Assembly (NCBI GenBank): GCA_014879735.1
Contig: JACSRN010000132.1
Span: 17,102 to 81,101, forward strand
DNA length: 64,000 bases
Direction: 5' to 3'
Origin: Paracoccaceae bacterium
Lineage (GTDB): Bacteria > Pseudomonadota > Alphaproteobacteria > Rhodobacterales > Rhodobacteraceae
Within the stretch, counting starts at the first letter, position 1, and each line of letters starts with the position of its first letter. A program made the position numbers and the translations under genes. The notes beneath the pieces are model-generated. The model searched no databases, had not been told where the DNA came from, and saw nothing but the letters and a program-made list of their open reading frames with translations. Of this stretch, positions 44,688-53,632 are shown one piece after another.

Positions 44688-45728
44688 ATGGCCGACCAGA
44701 TCCACCACCCTTTCCCCGAACCACCGACCGAAGGCGAGGCGATTGAAGTCGCGCCCGGCATCCTGTGGCTGCGGCTGCCGCTGCCGATGGTGCTGGATCA
44801 TGTGAACATCTATGCGCTGGACGACCCCGACGGATGGACGGTGATCGACACCGGCTTTCGTGGCCGCCGCAGTCTGGCGCTGTGGGAGCGGATACTTGCC
44901 GGGCCGCTGGCGGGGCGACGGGTGGCGCGGGTGATCGGCACCCATCACCACCCCGACCATATCGGCCTGGCCGGCTGGTTCCAGGACCGGGGGGCCGAGC
45001 TTCTGATGACCCAGACCGCCTGGCTCTATGCGCGGATGCTGGTTCTTGACGTGCAAGAGCAGCCGACATCCCAGACCATGACCTTCTGGCGCCGCGCCGG
45101 GCTACCGCCCGACCGACTGGCACAGCGTGCCGCGGAGCGGCCGTTCAACTTTGCCGATTCCGTGGCTCCGATGCCGGTGGGCTTCACCCGCCTGGACGAG
45201 GGCCAGGTGCTGCACATGGCCGGCCGCGACTGGACGATACATCTGGGAAACGGCCATGCGCCGGCCCATGCCACCTTCTGGAGCGAGGGGCTGGTGATTG
45301 GCGGCGACCAGCTTCTGCCCGGCATCTCGGCCAATATCGGGGTCTACCCGACCGAGCCCGAGGCCGATCCGCTGACCGAATGGCTGGACAGCTGCGCGCG
45401 CCTTGCAGCCTTCGCCCGCGACGACCAGCTTGTCCTGCCCGGGCACAAGCTGCCCTATACCGGCCTGCCCTTCCGGCTGTGGCAGATGGCGGAAAACCAC
45501 CGTACCATTCTTGACCGGCTGGCGCTGCATCTGTCCAGCCCGCGGACCGCGATCGACTGCTTTCCCGTGCTGTTTCGCCGTGAGATCGACCACGGCACCG
45601 AGGGGATGGCACTGGTCGAGGCGGTGGCGCATCTGAACCACCTGCTGCGCGCGGGCCGCATCGGCCGCCACCTGTCGCCCGAAGGCGCCTGGATCTGGCA
45701 GGCCTGCGACCACCGCCCGGTCACGTGA
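44688..45728 (+). CDS. Metallo-beta-lactamase-fold hydrolase
   Basis: A 346-residue MBL-fold hydrolase: metal-binding 'THHHPDHIGL', further ligands in 'GNGHAPAHA', 'GGDQLLPG' and 'VLPGHKLPY'. Such proteins cleave thioester, lactone or phosphoester bonds; the substrate is not predictable here. Start at 44688 gives the N-terminus expected for relatives ('ADQIHHPFPEPP'); an in-frame ATG at 44604 has a better ribosome-binding site but that lies in a repeat element and would add 28 residues of atypical composition. Divergent from leuS. Confidence 0.85.
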   Translation: MADQIHHPFPEPPTEGEAIEVAPGILWLRLPLPMVLDHVNIYALDDPDGWTVIDTGFRGRRSLALWERILAGPLAGRRVARVIGTHHHPDHIGLAGWFQDRGAELLMTQTAWLYARMLVLDVQEQPTSQTMTFWRRAGLPPDRLAQRAAERPFNFADSVAPMPVGFTRLDEGQVLHMAGRDWTIHLGNGHAPAHATFWSEGLVIGGDQLLPGISANIGVYPTEPEADPLTEWLDSCARLAAFARDDQLVLPGHKLPYTGLPFRLWQMAENHRTILDRLALHLSSPRTAIDCFPVLFRREIDHGTEGMALVEAVAHLNHLLRAGRIGRHLSPEGAWIWQACDHRPVT

Positions 45729-45797
45729 CCGCGTGACAGCCGGAGATGAATCGGATAACAATCGGGCGAAGCGTACGAAACTAGGGAATTTGCGACG

Positions 45798-45941
45798 ATG
45801 GCCAACCACCCCCAGCACAGCCACGGCTCGATGGATGTCCGCGAGCACGAGCGGACATTCGCGAACTTTGTCCGCTTTGTCGGCTGGTCCCTCGTGGTGA
45901 TTTTTGCCGTCCTGATCTTCCTGGCGCTCGCCGATTCCTGA
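45798..45941 (+). CDS. aa3-type cytochrome c oxidase subunit IV (small)
   Basis: A 47-residue single-span protein too short for the ORF track: 'HGSMDVREHERTFANFVRF' followed by one transmembrane helix ('LVVIFAVLIFLALA'). This is the alphaproteobacterial aa3 oxidase subunit IV family, an accessory subunit of cytochrome c oxidase not needed for catalysis. A weak AGGGAA precedes the ATG. The core oxidase genes are not in this window. Confidence 0.85.
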   Translation: MANHPQHSHGSMDVREHERTFANFVRFVGWSLVVIFAVLIFLALADS

Positions 45942-45963
45942 TCCTGACCTGCCGAGACATCCG

Positions 45964-46593
45964 ATGCTTCGCGCCCTCCTTGCCCTGGCATGCGTCTCGA
46001 CGCTGGCTGCCTGTGGCGCAGATCGCACCTGGGCGCCCGACGACCAGATCGCCGCTGCGCGTTATGTCGCGGGGCCGCCGCCCTCGATCACGCTTTTCAC
46101 CGTGATCAACGACCGCAACGGTTCTGGCGCGCATTCCGGGCTGATGATCAACGGGTCGGAGCGCATTCTCTTCGATCCGGCCGGCACCTTCGAAATGCCG
46201 CGCACGCCAATCCGGAACGATGTGCATTTCGGTATTTCCGACCGGGTGCTGGCCTTCTATCGCGACTATCACGCCCGCGATTCGGAGACGGAGAAGTTCC
46301 ATATCGTCGAGCGGACGGTTATCGTCTCGCCCGAGGTGGCGCAGATCGCAATGCAGCGGGCGCTGGATTACGGTGCCGTGCCGAAGGCCTTCTGCGCCAA
46401 TTCGATCTCGGCGATCCTGCGCGGCGTTCCGGGATTCGAGGCGATGCCGTCGACCATGTTCCCGATCAAGCTGGGCGATGCCTTCGGCACGCTGCCGGGC
46501 GTCCAGACCCAGATCATTACCGAGGAAAACGACAATCCGGGCCTTGGCCACGGCGTCGTTATGGTCGACAAGAAGGGCAACCGGATCAACTGA
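45964..46593 (+). CDS. Lipoprotein with possible permuted papain-like (NlpC/P60-type) fold
   Basis: A 209-residue predicted lipoprotein (lipobox 'TLAACG') of a family seen in Rhodobacteraceae without established function. His57 in 'GAHSGLMI', with 'ILFDPAG' after it, and Cys144 in 'KAFCANSISAIL' follow the His-before-Cys order of permuted papain-like hydrolases (YiiX/LRAT relatives), whose members cut peptide or ester bonds. The pattern is only motif-level, so a peptidoglycan or lipid hydrolase role is inference. It starts 22 bp after the COX subunit IV gene. Confidence 0.65.
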   Translation: MLRALLALACVSTLAACGADRTWAPDDQIAAARYVAGPPPSITLFTVINDRNGSGAHSGLMINGSERILFDPAGTFEMPRTPIRNDVHFGISDRVLAFYRDYHARDSETEKFHIVERTVIVSPEVAQIAMQRALDYGAVPKAFCANSISAILRGVPGFEAMPSTMFPIKLGDAFGTLPGVQTQIITEENDNPGLGHGVVMVDKKGNRIN

Positions 46594-46630
46594 TCGCCCG
46601 CCGTCCGGCGGGGCCCGAGGGAATTGGCCG

Positions 46631-47212
46631 TTGCAGATCGATGCCGTCATCCTTGCCGGGGGCGAGGGCCGCCGTATGGGCGGGGCTGACAAAGCCCTGC
46701 TGGTGCTGGAGGGGCGGTCGCTTCTGGCGCATGTTGCGGGCCGCCTGCGCCCGCAGGTCGGGCGAACAGCGCTTTCGGCCAATGGCGATCCGGCCCGGTT
46801 CGCCGCCTTCGATCTGCCCGTCTTGCCGGATGCCCGACCGCTCGGCCCGCTGGCCGGCATCCTTTCGGGCCTGGGCTGGGGCCTGGCGAACGGGGTCGAT
46901 GCGATTCTCTCCTGCCCGGTCGATGCGCCCTTTCCCCCGGCCGACCTGGCGGCGCGACTGGCCGCAGCCTCGGGCGGCAGCCACCCGGCCCATGCCACGG
47001 CCGGCGGCAGGATGCATGCCGCCACGGCGCTCTGGCCGGTGGCGCTCGCCCCGGCGCTGGCGGCATTTCTTGCTTCAGGCGCCAACCCGCGGATCGCCGA
47101 TTTCGCGGCCGCCCATGGCAGCATCGCCGTGGAATTTCCCGATGCGGCCGCCTTCGTCAACCTCAATACCACCGGCGATCTTGCCGCCGCCACAGCGGGC
47201 CGCGTCCGATGA
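46631..47212 (+). CDS. mobA: Molybdenum cofactor guanylyltransferase MobA
   Basis: A 193-residue nucleotidyltransferase that attaches GMP to molybdopterin to make the MGD cofactor. The signature 'VILAGGEGRRMGGADKAL' opens the protein and 'SCPVDAPFPP' carries the metal aspartates. No suitable ATG or GTG exists near the conserved N-terminus, so a TTG at 46631 is used. It overlaps mobB by four bases. Confidence 0.92.
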   Translation: MQIDAVILAGGEGRRMGGADKALLVLEGRSLLAHVAGRLRPQVGRTALSANGDPARFAAFDLPVLPDARPLGPLAGILSGLGWGLANGVDAILSCPVDAPFPPADLAARLAAASGGSHPAHATAGGRMHAATALWPVALAPALAAFLASGANPRIADFAAAHGSIAVEFPDAAAFVNLNTTGDLAAATAGRVR

Positions 47213-47706
47213 AGGTCTATGGCATCATGGGCTGGTCGGCATCGGGCAAGACCACGCTGATCGAGCGGCTGATTCCCCTGTTCGTCGCCCGCGGATTGCG
47301 CGTGTCCACCGTCAAGCACGTCCACCACGAGGTCGACCTCGACAGCCCCGGCAAGGACAGCTGGCGGCATCGCAACGCCGGCGCGGAAGAGGTGATTCTG
47401 GCGTCGCGCCAGCGGCTGGCGCTGATGCGGGAACATCGGGGCGCCGAACCGCCGCTGACCGAGGTGCTGGCACGGCTGGCGCCGGTCGATCTGGTGCTGG
47501 TCGAGGGGTACAAGCGCGATACCCACCCCAAGGTGGAACTCTGGCGCGCCGCCGTCGGCCAGCCGCCCCTGCAGCCCGGCGACCCTACGGTGCGCGCTTT
47601 CGCCACCGATGGTGCCGCCCCGCCCGGCATCACGGTGCCGGTGCTGGATCTGAACGATCCCGGCACCATCGCGGCCTTCATCGCGCGGGATCTCGGCCTT
47701 GACTGA
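47209..47706 (+). CDS. mobB: Molybdopterin-guanine dinucleotide biosynthesis adaptor MobB
   Basis: A 165-residue P-loop protein ('GWSASGKTTLIE') with the 'VKHVHHEVDLD' and 'LVLVEGYK' blocks of MobB. It binds GTP and assists MobA. It overlaps mobA by four bases and the GNAT gene by eight. Confidence 0.94.
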   Translation: MKVYGIMGWSASGKTTLIERLIPLFVARGLRVSTVKHVHHEVDLDSPGKDSWRHRNAGAEEVILASRQRLALMREHRGAEPPLTEVLARLAPVDLVLVEGYKRDTHPKVELWRAAVGQPPLQPGDPTVRAFATDGAAPPGITVPVLDLNDPGTIAAFIARDLGLD

Positions 47707-48292
47707 GTCCGGATTCACCCTGCGCCGCGGCTTTCCCGAAAGCCAGCGCGAGACCGCGGCCCGCATCTACTGGGAGGCGTTCGGCGGCAAGCTTGGCCCC
47801 GTTCTCGGACCCGAGGCGCGGGCAATCGCCTTCCTGCGCGCCGTGTTATGCCCCGACCATTGCTTTGCTGCGCTGAATCCAGAGGGCCGGTTGGTCGGAA
47901 TTGCCGGATTCAAGACGCCCACCGGCAGTTTCGCCGGCGGCAGTTCCAGCGACCTGCGCCGGATCTACGGGCGCTGGGGGGCCGGCTGGCGGCAGGCAGT
48001 GCTGTGGCTGTTGTCGCATGAGATCGACAACAGCCGGTTTCTGGTCGATGGCATCGCCGTCACCCGGCCGGCGCGCGGACAGGGCATCGGCTCGGCGCTG
48101 CTGCGCCTGCTGTGCGACGAGGGGCGTGCGCGCGGCTATGGCGCAATCCGGCTGGAGGTGATCGACACAAACTGGCGCGCAAGGGCGCTGTACGAACGTG
48201 CAGGCTTTCTGCCGGCCCGGACCGAACGGATCGGGCCCTTGCGCTTTCTCTTCGGTTTCACCTCGGCCACCACCATGGTGCGCCCGCTGTAA
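47699..48292 (+). CDS. GNAT-family N-acetyltransferase
   Basis: A 197-residue acetyltransferase with the acetyl-CoA loop 'ARGQGIGSALL' and a following 'RLEVIDTNWRARALYERAGF' segment typical of the family. The start is a TTG within the end of mobB (8-bp overlap), suggesting coupling. The acceptor is unknown. Confidence 0.85.
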   Translation: MTESGFTLRRGFPESQRETAARIYWEAFGGKLGPVLGPEARAIAFLRAVLCPDHCFAALNPEGRLVGIAGFKTPTGSFAGGSSSDLRRIYGRWGAGWRQAVLWLLSHEIDNSRFLVDGIAVTRPARGQGIGSALLRLLCDEGRARGYGAIRLEVIDTNWRARALYERAGFLPARTERIGPLRFLFGFTSATTMVRPL

Positions 48293-48325
48293 CCCGCAGC
48301 GGCCGGCCACCGGGCAGGCTGCCGG

Positions 48326-49327
48326 TCAGTCGAAGACCCCTGCAACCCGGCCAAACAGCATGAAGGCCCGCGCGGTCCGGGTATCGGCCAGTTCAGCCAG
48401 TTCGACATCCGTCGCATTCTTCTCGAACGCCTGAAAGACCTTGTCGAAGGTGCGCAGAAAATGGTGCGCGGCATCGCGGAAGATCGTGTCCTCGCGCATC
48501 CGCGCTGCGGTCAGCGCCAGCGACGAGCGGTCACGGATCCCGCCCATGCCGGCCACGCCGCGCCCGCGCTCGCCCGCGGCAAAGCGGCGCCACAGATCGG
48601 GACGCGACAGCTCCGGCTTCAGGTCATCCATGTAGATGCCCTCCTGGCTGAGCAGCGTCAGCACATCCTGCGCCGCGCGGATCAGCCGGGCCGTCTCGCG
48701 ATCTTCCAGCGCCAGCCGGAGGGCGCGAAAGCCCTCCTTGTCATCCGGCGTTTCGGGAAACTGCAGCGCACGGATGAAATCGGCAACAGAGACCGGCGGG
48801 CGCAAGGCCTCGGCCGGGGTGCCCAGCGCAAGCACGGGCTGTTCCGCCTCGGGCTCGATCTTCGGTGGCGCAAGCGCCGCCTTGCGGTCCGCCGAGGGGA
48901 TGGAAAGGTTGCTGTCCCGGCGCGAGATGAAAGTGGCGGCGATCTCGTCGAGCTTGCGCTCCACCTTGTCGACCTGCGGCCGCGACGTCGCCGCCTGGAC
49001 CTGTGCCGAGGTCTGCACATATTGCGCCCGCATCGCATCGACCGCAGCCTGCAGCCGCGCCGCCTCGGCCCGAAGATCGCGGATCGACCGCAGCGTGATG
49101 ATGGCAACCCAGATCAGCGCAAGGGGCAGGAAGACAACCAGAAGCGTCATCACCAGGCCCAGCGTCTGCACATCATCGCCCGGTGGCGAGACCAGCAGAT
49201 AGGCCAGAACGGCAATCACCCAGACGATGCTGAGCAGGCCGGCAATCGCCTCCACCGCCCGGCCGCCACGGACCGGGGCAGGATCGTCTTGCGACCCGAT
49301 TGCAGCATGATCCTCGGGCGCGGGCAT
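48326..49327 (-). CDS. Conserved membrane protein of unknown function
   Basis: A 333-residue protein without a recognised domain. Two transmembrane helices lie in the first 85 residues ('AGLLSIVWVIAVLAYLLVS' and 'VMTLLVVFLPLALIWVAII'), then a short predicted coiled coil (about 85-130) and a soluble, mainly helical C-terminal part. It follows greA on the same strand (11-bp gap), so cotranscription is likely. The layout resembles a cytoplasmic coiled-coil scaffold anchored in the inner membrane. Confidence 0.75.
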   Translation of the reverse strand: MPAPEDHAAIGSQDDPAPVRGGRAVEAIAGLLSIVWVIAVLAYLLVSPPGDDVQTLGLVMTLLVVFLPLALIWVAIITLRSIRDLRAEAARLQAAVDAMRAQYVQTSAQVQAATSRPQVDKVERKLDEIAATFISRRDSNLSIPSADRKAALAPPKIEPEAEQPVLALGTPAEALRPPVSVADFIRALQFPETPDDKEGFRALRLALEDRETARLIRAAQDVLTLLSQEGIYMDDLKPELSRPDLWRRFAAGERGRGVAGMGGIRDRSSLALTAARMREDTIFRDAAHHFLRTFDKVFQAFEKNATDVELAELADTRTARAFMLFGRVAGVFD

Positions 49328-49338
49328 GATGCCGAACC

Positions 49339-49809
49339 TCAGACGTAGCGGACCGACAACACTTCGTAACTGCGCTGTCCCCCGGGGGTGGCAACATCAA
49401 CGCTGTCGCCCTCTTCCTTGCCGATCAGAGCGCGGGCAAGCGGGGAGCGGATGTTCAGCAGCCCCGCCTCGATATTCGCCTCTACCTCGCCGACGATCTG
49501 GTAGGTCTTTTCCTCGCCGCTGTCCTCGTCGACGATCTGCACGGTGGCACCGAACTTGATCGGCCCCGACAGGCGCGCGGTGTCGATCACATCGGCGCGT
49601 GACAGAACACCTTCCAGTTCCTTGATGCGTCCCTCAACGAAGGCCTGCTTCTCGCGGGCGGCGTGGTATTCGGCATTTTCCGAAAGGTCGCCATGGGCGC
49701 GGGCTTCGGCGATGTCCTTGATGATCGCCGGGCGGTCGACGGTCTTCAATTGCTTCAGCTCGGAATCGAGAGCGTCGAAGCCGCGCCGCGTCATCGGAAT
49801 CTTGTCCAT
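49339..49809 (-). CDS. greA: Transcription elongation factor GreA
   Basis: A 156-residue GreA: N-terminal coiled coil with the acidic tip 'GDLSENAEYHAA' that stimulates transcript cleavage by RNA polymerase, then the FKBP-like C-terminal domain ('SPLARALIGKEEGDSV'). The ATG at 49809 gives the family start 'MDKIPMT'; the ORF track extends 74 codons upstream into non-coding sequence. Confidence 0.95.
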   Translation of the reverse strand: MDKIPMTRRGFDALDSELKQLKTVDRPAIIKDIAEARAHGDLSENAEYHAAREKQAFVEGRIKELEGVLSRADVIDTARLSGPIKFGATVQIVDEDSGEEKTYQIVGEVEANIEAGLLNIRSPLARALIGKEEGDSVDVATPGGQRSYEVLSVRYV

Positions 49810-50005
49810 GGCCGTACCGTTCAGTCCAAAATAAGAAGTCACGGACCGGCCCCGCCGATCCATGACTTCACACTGCGTCAGGGGCACCCTTGCCGCACAT
49901 GCGGGAAAATGCAAGAGGCACGCCGCGCAGAAACGGCGGGTCGCCGCTTGCGGGCAAGAATGTTGCTGCGGTGCGGCGCCCTGCGGACGTGATGTTGCGT
50001 AATGG

Positions 50006-50034
50006 TTGACCTTGCCCGGCACCTCGGGCAATCA
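50006..50034 (+). promoter_or_regulatory. Candidate promoter of the ETF-QO gene containing an inverted repeat
   Basis: TTGACC (50006-50011), a 17-bp spacer and CAATCA (50029-50034) form a moderate promoter. Between them TTGCCCG-gcacct-CGGGCAA (50012-50031) is a perfect 7-bp inverted repeat placed where a repressor would block it. Confidence 0.4.
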
Positions 50035-50097
50035 CGGTGCCGTGCCAGCCATGCAAGCCGACGCCTTCGCGCGCCCAAGGATCGAAAGGATCGTCCG

Positions 50098-51747
50098 ATG
50101 ACCGAGATTACCCGCGAGTCGATGGAATACGATGTGGTGATCGTGGGCGCGGGTCCTTCGGGTCTTGCCGCCGCGATCCGGCTGAAACAGCTTGACCCGG
50201 AACTTTCGGTTGTCGTGCTGGAAAAGGGCTCGGAGGTCGGCGCGCACATCCTGTCGGGCGCCGTGCTCGATCCCTCGGGCCTCGACGCGCTTTTGCCCGA
50301 CTGGCGCAAGATGGACGCACCGATCAAGGTGCCGGTCAAGCACGACAATTTCTACATCCTCGGACCGGCCGGCCAGATGCGCGTGCCGAACTGGCCGATG
50401 CCTCCCCTGATGTCGAACCACGGCAACTACATCGTCTCGATGGCCAATGTCTGCCGCTGGATGGCCGGGGTGGCCGAGGGGCTGGGCGTGGAGATCTTCC
50501 CGGGCATGTCGTGCAGCGAGATCGTCTATGACGGCGACCGCGTGGCCGGCGTCGTGGCCGGCGAATTCGGCCTCGACCCCGCGACGGGCGAACCGGGCCC
50601 GTCCTACGAGCCGGGGATGGAGCTGCGCGGCAAATATGTCTTCCTGTCGGAAGGCGTGCGCGGCAGCCTGGCCAAGCAGGTGATCGAGAAATACCGCCTG
50701 TCCGATGGCCATTGCCCGCAGAAATTCGGCCTCGGCATGAAGGAAATCTGGGAGATCGACCCCGCGAAACACCGCGAAGGCACCGTGACCCATACGATGG
50801 GCTGGCCGCTGGGTGGAAATGCCGGCGGCGGCAGCTTTATCTACCATCTTGAAAACAATCAGATCTACATCGGGTTCGTGGTTCACCTGAACTACCAGAA
50901 TCCCTATCTCTACCCCTATATGGAGTTCCAGCGCTTCAAGCATCACCCGATGGTGGCCGAGCTTCTGCAGGGCGGCAAGCGCGTGGCCTATGGCGCGCGG
51001 GCGATTTCCGAGGGCGGCCTCCAGTCGCTGCCGAAACTGGTCGCGCCGGGGGTGGCGCTGCTGGGATGTTCGGCTGGCATGGTGAACGTGCCGCGCATCA
51101 AGGGCAACCACAACGCCATGCTCTCGGGCAAGGCGGCGGCAGAGGCGGCCCATGCCGCGATCAAGGCCGGCCGCATGGGCGATGAACTGGCCGACTACGA
51201 AGCCGAAGTGCGCGGCGGGGCCATCGGCAAGGATCTGAAGACCGTCCGCAACATCAAGCCGATGTGGTCGAAATGGGGCCTGCTGGCCAGCCTCTCGCTG
51301 GGTGGCTTCGACATGTGGACCAACAACCTCTTCGGCGTCAGCCTGTTCGGCACGCTGAAACATGGCAAGACCGACGCCGCTGCCACCGGCAAGGCAAAGG
51401 ACTTTGCCGCCATCGACTATCCCAAGCCCGACGGCAAGATCAGCTTTGACCGGCTGACCAATGTCGCCTTCTCCTTCACCAACCATGACGAGAACCAGCC
51501 GGCCCACCTGAAGCTGAAGGATCCGTCGATTCCGATCAGGGTGAACCTGCCCGAATATGCCGAGCCGGCGCAACGGTACTGCCCGGCCGGCGTTTACGAA
51601 GTGCTGGGCGAAGGCGCCGAGGCGACCTTCCGCATCAACTTCCAGAACTGCGTCCACTGCAAGACCTGCGACATCAAGGACCCTAGCCAGAACATCACCT
51701 GGACCACTCCGATGGGCGGCGGCGGCCCGAACTATCCAAACATGTGA
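50098..51747 (+). CDS. Electron transfer flavoprotein-ubiquinone oxidoreductase
   Basis: A 549-residue inner-membrane flavoprotein that passes electrons from ETF (fatty and amino acid oxidation) to ubiquinone. The FAD motif 'VVIVGAGPSGLAAAIR' is near the N-terminus, and the C-terminal [4Fe-4S] cysteines are seen in 'CPAGVYEV' and 'CVHCKTCDI'. GAAAGGA seven bases upstream fixes the ATG. Confidence 0.97.
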   Translation: MTEITRESMEYDVVIVGAGPSGLAAAIRLKQLDPELSVVVLEKGSEVGAHILSGAVLDPSGLDALLPDWRKMDAPIKVPVKHDNFYILGPAGQMRVPNWPMPPLMSNHGNYIVSMANVCRWMAGVAEGLGVEIFPGMSCSEIVYDGDRVAGVVAGEFGLDPATGEPGPSYEPGMELRGKYVFLSEGVRGSLAKQVIEKYRLSDGHCPQKFGLGMKEIWEIDPAKHREGTVTHTMGWPLGGNAGGGSFIYHLENNQIYIGFVVHLNYQNPYLYPYMEFQRFKHHPMVAELLQGGKRVAYGARAISEGGLQSLPKLVAPGVALLGCSAGMVNVPRIKGNHNAMLSGKAAAEAAHAAIKAGRMGDELADYEAEVRGGAIGKDLKTVRNIKPMWSKWGLLASLSLGGFDMWTNNLFGVSLFGTLKHGKTDAAATGKAKDFAAIDYPKPDGKISFDRLTNVAFSFTNHDENQPAHLKLKDPSIPIRVNLPEYAEPAQRYCPAGVYEVLGEGAEATFRINFQNCVHCKTCDIKDPSQNITWTTPMGGGGPNYPNM

Positions 51748-51776
51748 TCCGCTCACGCAGTTGTCAGTCACCGGGA

Positions 51777-51800
51777 CCGCCGCAGCATCGCCTGCGGCGG
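51777..51800 (+). terminator. Hairpin downstream of the ETF-QO gene
   Basis: CCGCCGCAG-catcgc-CTGCGGCGG, a perfect 9-bp stem 29 bp after the stop codon, followed only by CCTTGTCATT rather than a clear U-tract. Confidence 0.55.
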
Positions 51801-51883
51801 CCTTGTCATTGCGAAGCCCCGGCGGCACCGCTAGCCTTGCGGCTGCGACCGCTGCCCGCGGCCACCCGAGGAGACTGCCGCCG

Positions 51884-53632
51884 ATGACCTCTGCCCTTCT
51901 GCGCCTGACCCTGGCGTTCGGCCTTGCCCTTGCCGCGCCTGTCGCCGCCGAGGAACCCGCTGCCGCACCCCCGGCCGAACTGTTGCCACCGCCCGGCAAG
52001 GCCGATCCCGGTGCCTATCTTGCCGGCCGCAGCGCCGAGGCCCATGGCGATTTTCGCGCCGCCGCCGCCTGGTTCGCACAGGCCGCCGCCATCGACCCCG
52101 ACAACATGATGATCCGCGACGGCGCGCTGTTCGCCAACCTGAACCTCGGCAACGTCGACGAGGCCGCGCGCATTGCGCGCGAGATGCGCGGGCGTGGTGC
52201 GGGCGGTCAGCTGGTAGACTTCGCCCTTATCGCCGCCGATGCGCTGCACGAGGATTATGGCGCGCTCGACAAGGCGCTTTCGTCTGGGCAGGCCATCGGT
52301 CCGCTGTTCGACAAGCTGGCCCTCGGCTGGGCAAGGGTCGGCGAGGGCCAGATGACCGAGGCGCTGGCCACGTTCGACGAGGTGGCCAAGACCCGCGGCT
52401 TCGAAAGCTTCGGGCTTTACCACAAGGCGCTCGCGCTGGCGCTGGCTGGCGACTACGAAGGCGCGAACCGCATCTTTTCCGGCGAGGAAGCCGGCGTGAT
52501 AGATCTGAGCCAGCGTGGCGTGATCGCGAATATCCAGGTGCTTTCGCAGCTGGAGCGCAATGCCGATGCCCTTGCCCTGCTTGACCGCGCCTTCGGGACC
52601 CAGCCGAACCCGGTGATCGACGCGCTGCGCGAGCAGCTTCAGGCCGGCGCGCCCCTTGCCTTCGACAGCGTCAACAGCGCCCGCGACGGCATTGCCGAGG
52701 TGTTCTTCACCATCGCAACGCTGCTGTCCGCCGATGCCGATCCGGCGCTGACACTGATGAATGCCCGCACTGCGGCCGTGCTGCGCCCGGATCATACCCA
52801 GGCCCTGCTTATGAGCGCCGGCTCGCTTGAGGCCCTGCAGCAATACGACCTGGCGGTCGAGGCCTATGGCGCGATCAAGCCCGAGGATCCCGCCTTCTAT
52901 TCGGCAGAGATCGGCCGTGCCGATGCGCTTTACGCCGCGGGCCGAAAGGATGCAGCAATCGAGGCGCTGCAGAACCTGGCACGTCGGCATCCCGACCTGC
53001 TTGTCGTGCCGGCCTCGCTGGGCGACATGCTGCGGCGCGAGGAGCGCTGGACCGATGCGCTGGCCGCCTATGATGCCGCCATCGGTCTGGTTGCCGAACC
53101 GAGGGATCAGCACTGGTCGCTGTTCTTCAGCCGTGGCATCGCCGAGGAACGGCTTGGTCGCTATGACGCGGCCGATGCCGATTTCCGCAAGGCGCTGAGC
53201 CTGAACCCGGGGCAGCCACAGGTGCTGAACTACCTTGGCTACAGCCTGATCGAGCGGCGCCAGAACCTGGACGAGGCGCTGGCAATGATCAACGAGGCGG
53301 TCGCGGCCGAACCCGAGGCCGGCTATATCATTGACAGCCTTGCCTGGGCCTATTTCACCCTCGGCCGCTATGAAGAGGCGCTGGCACCGATGGAACAGGC
53401 CTCGCTGCTGGAACCCGTCGACCCGACCGTGACCGACCATCTGGGCGACGTCTACTGGATGAACGGCCGCAAGCGCGAGGCAGAGTTCCAGTGGCGGCGC
53501 GCCTTGTCGTTCAACCCCGCCGAAAAGGATGCCACGCGCATCCGCAAGAAGCTGGAACTGGGCCTCGATGCCGTTCTGGGCGAGGAAGATACGTCGCCGG
53601 ACGCCGTGAAAGCGGCCGGAAATGGTAATTGA
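51884..53632 (+). CDS. Exported tetratricopeptide-repeat protein
   Basis: A 582-residue protein with a signal peptide ('[15 protein letters not shown]') and many TPR-like helical repeats across its length ('[21 protein letters not shown]', '[19 protein letters not shown]', '[18 protein letters not shown]'). It is a periplasmic or membrane-associated scaffold without recognised partner. The start has GAGGAGA nine bases ahead. Its end overlaps ispE by 11 bases, an arrangement common in this family of bacteria. Confidence 0.85.
   Translation: MTSALLRLTLAFGLALAAPVAAEEPAAAPPAELLPPPGKADPGAYLAGRSAEAHGDFRAAAAWFAQAAAIDPDNMMIRDGALFANLNLGNVDEAARIAREMRGRGAGGQLVDFALIAADALHEDYGALDKALSSGQAIGPLFDKLALGWARVGEGQMTEALATFDEVAKTRGFESFGLYHKALALALAGDYEGANRIFSGEEAGVIDLSQRGVIANIQVLSQLERNADALALLDRAFGTQPNPVIDALREQLQAGAPLAFDSVNSARDGIAEVFFTIATLLSADADPALTLMNARTAAVLRPDHTQALLMSAGSLEALQQYDLAVEAYGAIKPEDPAFYSAEIGRADALYAAGRKDAAIEALQNLARRHPDLLVVPASLGDMLRREERWTDALAAYDAAIGLVAEPRDQHWSLFFSRGIAEERLGRYDAADADFRKALSLNPGQPQVLNYLGYSLIERRQNLDEALAMINEAVAAEPEAGYIIDSLAWAYFTLGRYEEALAPMEQASLLEPVDPTVTDHLGDVYWMNGRKREAEFQWRRALSFNPAEKDATRIRKKLELGLDAVLGEEDTSPDAVKAAGNGN

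Noticed and set aside
50032-51999. 655-residue minus-strand ORF
   Set aside because: Antisense to the ETF-QO gene, whose reading frame has clear FAD and iron-sulfur motifs.
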